A DNA stretch of 64,000 bases from Cepaea nemoralis (lineage: Eukaryota > Mollusca > Gastropoda > Stylommatophora > Helicidae): NCBI GenBank assembly GCA_014155875.1, contig JACEFZ010001340.1, positions 20,001-84,000 on the forward strand, given 5' to 3'. Within the stretch, counting starts at the first letter, position 1, and every line of letters begins with the position of its first letter. Of this stretch, positions 63,413 to 64,000 are shown one piece after another. The notes under the pieces are model-generated. The model saw only the letters and a list, made by a program, of their open reading frames with translations, made no database searches and was not told where the DNA came from. The position numbers and the translations under genes were made by a program.

Positions 63413-64000
63413 TACGTAAGATTGTTAGGTGTAGTGACGGGCATTAGCAATAGGGACAAAAATGTGGGAGGAGAAGAAGAAAGGTCAAGCGAAGAGACTA
63501 CATCATGGCTGATCGTCATGTCGGCCCAATACAAATTGATGTCATCTGATTTAAATGCTAGAGTTCGATTGATAGTTCCTTACAGTATAAAGCGAGCATA
63601 AGTGACAGGGATAGTTGAGAAGACAAACGTAGTTCCATCGCAGAAAATGGTTAGTATTATCGAAGCAACCATAAGTCAGAATCGTACTGGCTACAAGGGT
63701 ATACAAGGTGAACTCAATAGCAACTGATTCAACGAATGAGAGAGCAAAGGGTATGATTATATTCTGAATATTATGTTTGAAAATGAATAATGTGCGACAT
63801 TGAAATAATCGTAAAAAGATTTCCGAATTAAATTTATGAAGTTTTAGATTGGCTTAGTCGTTTGTCATGGGATGGAAGAGTGATTTTGTTCACGAAATCA
63901 AAAGAGCGTTTCTACTTTCCAATCTCCTCTCTATCTGAGTACTCCACTATACGGTCAGAGGAAAATTGAATTCTTTAGTGCTGGTTGGATCAACGGAGTC
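63413..64000. other. No gene seen
   Basis: Unassigned sequence to the window end. Confidence 0.5.

Overview
This is a 64 kb stretch of animal nuclear DNA that I read as gene-free. It has no bacterial gene layout, no recognisable host exons, and no rRNA or functional tRNA gene. It is built from minisatellites, microsatellites, non-LTR retrotransposon (LINE) debris, tRNA-derived SINEs and short DNA transposons. The mix of EN-RT LINEs with simple-repeat tails, tRNA-headed SINEs, hAT/Tigger/TTAA-type MITEs and very abundant minisatellites suggests an invertebrate, most likely a lophotrochozoan such as a mollusc. That taxonomic call is inference from repeat style only.

Layout. 0-5 kb: a 29-bp minisatellite, then two successive blocks of LINE 3' end + CCCACACAT-rich DNA + GA-rich DNA. 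5-10.5 kb: mostly unassigned sequence with triplet microsatellites. 10.5-11.4 kb: a complete but internally deleted Tigger/pogo element. 11.5-17 kb: minisatellites (27 bp, 46 bp, and a 35/36 bp array split by a LINE 3' end). 17.6-22.9 kb: a hairpin MITE, degraded LINE pieces, an 800-bp purine tract, a 43-bp minisatellite and a reverse-strand LINE. 25.3-30.4 kb: SINEs, then a 4.5-kb CT-rich array split by the best-preserved LINE of the window. 32-36.5 kb: a hAT MITE, a second LINE with a (CA)n tract inside its coding region, SINEs and a TTAA-type MITE. 37-47.6 kb: SINE heads, minisatellites, a second TTAA MITE, a nested SINE and a second hAT MITE. 47.7-49.4 kb: a third LINE carrying an internal 155-bp copy of its own 3' coding region. 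49.8-55 kb: minisatellite, third hAT element with a SINE inside, LINE ends, and a palindromic element. 55.4-59.7 kb: a 2-kb direct duplication whose second copy is full of small indels and may be an assembly artefact; copy 1 holds a SINE-in-SINE insertion. 59.7-64 kb: SINEs, a LINE 3' end, a 49-bp minisatellite and simple repeats.

How it fits together. The coding-capable sequences are retrotransposon ORFs, all broken. The non-autonomous elements fall into groups that can be linked inside this window: (i) SINEs with different tRNA-like heads but one shared 3' tail (TCCTGTAAAGGATATGCAAC-like), at about ten places; (ii) a second SINE family at 43.8 and 60.6 kb; (iii) three hAT MITEs with intact 8-bp target duplications; (iv) TTAA-flanked MITEs at 25.8, 35.6, 39.9 and 47.5 kb; (v) an RTE-like LINE family seen at 22.3, 33.1, 53.7 and 60.1 kb by a common 3' terminus. 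I found no host-encoded or defence system. The most interesting material is the SINE superfamily and the way elements and tandem arrays interrupt one another.
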